DNA of 10,480 nt from Mariprofundaceae bacterium (GTDB lineage: Bacteria; Pseudomonadota; Zetaproteobacteria; Mariprofundales; Mariprofundaceae): contig JALSZZ010000200.1 of NCBI GenBank assembly GCA_027075825.1, positions 1 through 10,480 of the forward strand. The letters are read 5' to 3'. Position numbers and translations under genes: made by a program. The notes beneath the pieces were generated by a model, which had not been told where the DNA came from, did not search any database, and saw nothing but the letters and a program-made list of their open reading frames with translations. The first letter of the stretch is position 1. Every line of letters starts with the position of its first letter. Shown here in pieces: positions 7,156 to 10,480 of the stretch.

Positions 7156-8409
7156 ATGGCAGGCAGTGTGACGGAATCGAGTATTGCAACAAGATACCAC
7201 AGGCATATTGCGCGGGTGCTGGATGACCTGGCGGATATGCGGAAACAGGTGCTTGCGACCTCTTTTGACGAGGTAGAAGTTCGACGTGGTTTCCGGCAGT
7301 TGGCATCCGGCATTGATGGCATGAAAGGTTTTGCGCAGGAATTTCATCATTCGGAGCAGTTCCTTACCTCATTGCTGAAACCATTGCTGGATGAGGAAGG
7401 GTATAAGGTTCTGCTGAATACCGGAAGCAGATCGGAGCAGGATCGGGCGCTGCTCCGTGCATCTGTGGAGCGGCTGCAGCAGCGTCTGTCCTGTGGTGTT
7501 AGCGAGACCCTGCTGAGCAAAACCCTTGAAACGATTTGCAGCAGGCTGGGGGAACAGCCTGCCGGAGAAAAGGCGGATATTGAAAGCCTGTTGCGGCTGT
7601 CGCTGAACTCGCTTGAACTGCATTTGCAGAAAGACGCAGTTATACGGGAGGGGTTCTACAGTTTCCTCGCTGCTGTCGAAGAAAGCCTGAAAACATTACG
7701 TGAGAATATGCCTGAAACGGCATCGCAGCTTGAAGCACTGGATATGCTGGACCATGCCTTACAGCGAGGGGTTCCCGCAGACCCGGACAAGATCACACAT
7801 TTGCTTGGTGTGGCCGGAGATGCCGTGCGCCTGGCCGTACAACAGTTGAATCATGTTAATACCTCGATTCGCTCCAGTATTGAGGAGCAGCAGAGTATGA
7901 TGGCAGTGCTTTCCGAACAATTGGATAAAGCGGAAGCGGAGGCGCGCAAGGATGCCCTGACACAACTGGCTAATCGTCGCCGGTTGAGTGAATTTCTGGA
8001 AGGACTGGGGGAACAGCCGGCGGTGTTGCTGTCGCTCGACCTGGATCATTTCAAACGTGTCAACGATACCTACGGGCATGAGGCCGGAGATGAAGTTCTG
8101 GCTTATGTTTCCAGGGTTTATCTGGATAACACAAGGGAAACCGATCTGGTGGCGCGTTATGGAGGAGAAGAATTCTGTATTATTCTGCCGGATCAGCAGA
8201 TCGAGCATGCCAGGTCAATTGCCGAAGAAATCAGACAGGCTGTTGCACTACGGCCGGTGCATTGCTTGGGCCATGCGATTCCCGTGACGGTTAGTATTGG
8301 TGTAGCCAGGCGGAAGTGGGGAGAGCCGGTTCGTGAGTGGCTGGCAAGGGGAGACAAGGCATTATATGAAGCCAAGGAAAGGGGACGCAACCGGGTTGTT
8401 GTTAGCTGA
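7156..8409 (+). CDS. Cytoplasmic diguanylate cyclase (helical N-terminus + GGDEF)
   Basis: A 417-residue soluble protein with no membrane segment. Residues 1 to about 235 are predicted almost wholly helical and match no domain I recognise; they are probably a sensory or dimerising part. A likely coiled coil at about 238-265 leads into the GGDEF domain (about 266-415), which opens with DALTQLANRR. The metal-binding DLDHFKRVNDTYGH is at 295-308 and the active-site loop is GGEEF (336-340). The RETD motif (327-330) sits five residues ahead, so the product-inhibition I-site is intact. The enzyme should join two GTP into c-di-GMP and be feedback-inhibited. AGGA at 7145-7148 precedes the ATG with 7-nt spacing. 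It follows the EAL/HDOD gene and precedes a second cyclase by 18 nt, so all three are likely co-expressed. The input signal is unknown. Confidence 0.93.
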   Translation: MAGSVTESSIATRYHRHIARVLDDLADMRKQVLATSFDEVEVRRGFRQLASGIDGMKGFAQEFHHSEQFLTSLLKPLLDEEGYKVLLNTGSRSEQDRALLRASVERLQQRLSCGVSETLLSKTLETICSRLGEQPAGEKADIESLLRLSLNSLELHLQKDAVIREGFYSFLAAVEESLKTLRENMPETASQLEALDMLDHALQRGVPADPDKITHLLGVAGDAVRLAVQQLNHVNTSIRSSIEEQQSMMAVLSEQLDKAEAEARKDALTQLANRRRLSEFLEGLGEQPAVLLSLDLDHFKRVNDTYGHEAGDEVLAYVSRVYLDNTRETDLVARYGGEEFCIILPDQQIEHARSIAEEIRQAVALRPVHCLGHAIPVTVSIGVARRKWGEPVREWLARGDKALYEAKERGRNRVVVS

Positions 8410-8427
8410 TTCCATCTGGGAGGGGAC

Positions 8428-10302
8428 ATGCGGCTGATTCAAAAAAAACTGGCCATAAAGATATTACTGGCAACCATCGGCATGGCCTTGATGGGTTTTT
8501 TGGTGATTTCCTACAATCTGCGAGGGTTTTCTCTGGATACTGCGCGCACGCAGGCTCAAATGGCAACTGACATTGCCGGAGCATTGCTGAGAGAGCAAGT
8601 GGAGAACGGGGCGGGCGCTCACTCCAAGTGGTTTAATCAACTCAAGGGCACCCTCAATATCGTGGATGTACATTTGGTTCGTTCCGACGCCCTGATTCGT
8701 GAGTATGGCAGGGGAGCGGGTGGCCTGCGGGCGCCTACGATACTGGAGCAGCGCGTGCTGCAGCGGGGGGTGGCTGAAGAAAGCCTTGAGGAAAATGAAA
8801 AGATAATCTTTTCCTATGCGGTGCCATTTACTGCTTCCGGCAAGGGCCGCGTGAATTGTCTGAAGTGCCATCAGGTTGATGAAGGCACGGTGTTGGGTGT
8901 GATGCAGGTGCAGCTTGATCTGACGCCGGTGCGTAGCGCTGCCCTGAAACATGCCGCTTTGCTGACCCTGTTGCTGGTTTTGGGAGGAGGAGCCTTTTTG
9001 TGGTTTCTGCTGCATATTATCAAACCCGTGCTATCAACTGTGCAGGAAATGGGAGGGTTGGTAGCCATGGCGAAAGAGGGGGACTTTTCCGGGCGATTGA
9101 CAAGTCGGAATGATCATGATGCGTTGAGCATGGTAGCTTCGCATATTAACAGCCTGATGGAAACACTGGAGAGCAGTCTGCAAAATATTGCCAGCCGGGT
9201 CGATGCCCTGACGCCGCATGCGACGATACCGGTGGAAGGTAGCCAGCTCGACAAGACGATCCATGTTGTGGATGTATTGGCGGATGCAATTGCATTCAAG
9301 CAGGCGATAGAGGATGACTATAATATCGGGGAAGTGTATATGCGCCTGACGGAGACGTTGCGCAGCAGGTTTTCCATTAATCGGTTCTCTATCTATGAGG
9401 CGGATGAAGAAATAAGAGGGCTCAGGGCGATTGCGGTTGAGCATCCGCCTGAGGGGCAGGAGTTTTGGTGTGATGCCAGGATTATGAATAATAATCGCAT
9501 GTGTCGGGCCTGTCGGACAGCGAGTGTTGTGGATTCCTTAAGTTCACCGGGTATATGCTCATACTTTCGTCCTGGAGAGCATTCCGATTTTCGCCATGTA
9601 TGCTTTCCTGTGATGCAACAAGGCAGTGTAGGAGGGGTTTGGCAACTGATCTTCTCCAGGGAAGAACAGGACAAGGCCGGGGGTGTTTTGCCTGCCATTC
9701 AGGCGATTCTGTCCGAGGCTTCGCCTGTTATTGAATCCAAGCGCCTGATGCAGTCGCTGCAAGCCAGTATGATGAAAGATCCGATGACCGGATTATTTAA
9801 CCGACGGTTTCTGGAAGAGTTTCTTGTGAACATTTCATCCGGCGCTGACCGGAGAAATACAAGTATTGGCATTCTGATGTGCGATGTGGATCATTTTAAA
9901 AGCGTTAATGACACCTACGGACACGATGTCGGAGATCGGCTGCTGGTGGATGTGGCGGAAATATTGAAAAAAACGGCGCGTAGCTCCGATCTGGTGTTTC
10001 GCCTTGGCGGTGAGGAATTCATGGTGGCACTGGTAGATGCGGATGAGGAGAAGGTTGTGGACGTTTCTGAGCGTTTACGCAAACGAATTGAGAATTATGA
10101 ATTCAGTTCGCCCGACGGCGTCATGAAAAAAACCATTTCCATTGGTGTAGCAATTTATTCACTGCATAGTGATGATTTTACCGAATGTATGAAATTTGCC
10201 GATATCGCATTGTATGAGGCCAAGAATGGTGGTAGAAACAGAGTTTGCGTGTATGATGAAAAAAAGGCGAAAATGATGCCTGATGTCAGAGCCGAATGCT
10301 GA
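8428..10302 (+). CDS. Membrane diguanylate cyclase with periplasmic haem-c motif, HAMP, Cys-rich GAF-like region and GGDEF
   Basis: A 624-residue inner-membrane sensor. TM1 (about 10-28) and TM2 (about 176-197) flank a periplasmic domain of about 145 residues that carries CLKCH (144-148), a c-type haem attachment motif. The following 'GTVLGVMQVQLDL' recalls DUF3365/Tll0287-like haem sensors. HAMP (about 198-250) comes next. A GAF-like region (about 295-440) has five Cys: 348, 359, 362, 377 and 392, including CRAC. The GGDEF domain (about 449-612) has DPMTGLFNRR, DVDHFKSVNDTYGH (486-499) and GGEEF (527-531). Its RSSD (518-521) forms an intact I-site. The protein should make c-di-GMP in response to redox state or a haem-binding gas such as O2 or NO; haem binding is inferred only from the motif and its side of the membrane. 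A strong GGGAGGGG (8418-8425) precedes the ATG. The last codons overlap csrA. Confidence 0.92.
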   Translation: MRLIQKKLAIKILLATIGMALMGFLVISYNLRGFSLDTARTQAQMATDIAGALLREQVENGAGAHSKWFNQLKGTLNIVDVHLVRSDALIREYGRGAGGLRAPTILEQRVLQRGVAEESLEENEKIIFSYAVPFTASGKGRVNCLKCHQVDEGTVLGVMQVQLDLTPVRSAALKHAALLTLLLVLGGGAFLWFLLHIIKPVLSTVQEMGGLVAMAKEGDFSGRLTSRNDHDALSMVASHINSLMETLESSLQNIASRVDALTPHATIPVEGSQLDKTIHVVDVLADAIAFKQAIEDDYNIGEVYMRLTETLRSRFSINRFSIYEADEEIRGLRAIAVEHPPEGQEFWCDARIMNNNRMCRACRTASVVDSLSSPGICSYFRPGEHSDFRHVCFPVMQQGSVGGVWQLIFSREEQDKAGGVLPAIQAILSEASPVIESKRLMQSLQASMMKDPMTGLFNRRFLEEFLVNISSGADRRNTSIGILMCDVDHFKSVNDTYGHDVGDRLLVDVAEILKKTARSSDLVFRLGGEEFMVALVDADEEKVVDVSERLRKRIENYEFSSPDGVMKKTISIGVAIYSLHSDDFTECMKFADIALYEAKNGGRNRVCVYDEKKAKMMPDVRAEC

Positions 10303-10475
10303 TTTTATCGAGAAAGAAAGGAGAGTCGCTGTATATAGGTGACGATATCCAGGTGCAGGTAATAGAAATCAAGGGGGCTCAGGTTCGACTGGCCTTTGAT
10401 GCGCCGGATGATATTCGTATCCAGAGGTTGGGAGCGGAACCCGATGGCAAGGGGGAAAAATCGCAGGAAGCATAA
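10296..10475 (+). CDS. csrA: CsrA/RsmA-family RNA-binding translational regulator (variant)
   Basis: A complete 59-residue protein. It starts MLILSRKKGESLYIGDDI, the hallmark CsrA N-terminus, and continues with VIEIKGAQVRLAFDAPDDI, the core strands of the domain-swapped dimer. CsrA binds GGA-containing loops in mRNA leaders, often blocking ribosome entry, and sets the balance between motility and biofilm. Leu4, Arg6 and Arg44, key for RNA binding in well-studied members, are kept. The usual 'VHREE' around residue 42 is changed to IQRLG, so His43, Glu45 and Glu46 are replaced; the tail is short and polar. The start overlaps the preceding cyclase gene by 7 nt with only a weak ribosome binding site, so translation is probably coupled. 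The family call is secure; RNA specificity may differ from the standard CsrA. Confidence 0.93.
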   Translation: MLILSRKKGESLYIGDDIQVQVIEIKGAQVRLAFDAPDDIRIQRLGAEPDGKGEKSQEA

Positions 10476-10480
10476 TGTTC
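10475..10480 (+). CDS. Probable start of the next gene (partial)
   Basis: An ATG at 10475-10477 overlaps the csrA stop codon by one base (TAATG). An AGGA (10465-10468) stands 6 nt before it, a good ribosome-binding arrangement. Only Met-Phe is visible, so nothing can be said of the product except that the operon seems to continue. Confidence 0.4.

Noticed and set aside
8464..9015. Long antisense open frame opposite the haem cyclase
   Set aside because: It lies wholly opposite a well-supported gene, has no recognisable domain, and is best explained as a shadow of codon use on the + strand.

Overview
The window looks like the chromosome of a Gram-negative, probably motile proteobacterium. It holds the end of a TonB-dependent outer-membrane receptor, periplasmic sensor domains, sigma-54, several c-di-GMP signalling proteins and CsrA. 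The base composition is roughly balanced. All genes lie on the + strand and are tightly packed, and there is no sign of mobile DNA, CRISPR, tRNA or rRNA. The exact lineage cannot be fixed from the sequence.

Block A (1-3572) is a three-gene sensory and uptake cassette. It contains the C-terminus of a TonB-dependent receptor, then a secreted ABC_sub_bind-type binding protein with no permease or ATPase beside it, then a membrane-bound hybrid histidine kinase (sensor, HAMP, PAS, HisKA, HATPase, receiver). The gaps are 8 and 12 nt, so they are probably co-transcribed. The likely theme is that a ligand enters through the receptor, is bound by the periplasmic protein and is sensed by the kinase.

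The 3573-3732 region separates the two blocks. It carries a near-consensus sigma-54 promoter (GG-N10-GC spacing) facing right, with an imperfect inverted repeat just upstream.

Block B (3733-10475 and beyond) is a compact run of six genes: an SLT-type lytic transglycosylase without a recognisable signal peptide, a complete but divergent rpoN, a degenerate-EAL/HDOD protein, a soluble GGDEF diguanylate cyclase, a membrane-bound diguanylate cyclase with a periplasmic CXXCH haem-c motif and a Cys-rich GAF-like region, and a variant csrA. Neighbours overlap or are separated by less than about 40 nt, and a further gene appears to start on the csrA stop codon. If the sigma-54 promoter drives the run, sigma-54 would positively control its own gene together with c-di-GMP synthesis and CsrA, linking envelope or flagellar work to redox-sensitive lifestyle switching. 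This combined operon is the most interesting part of the window.
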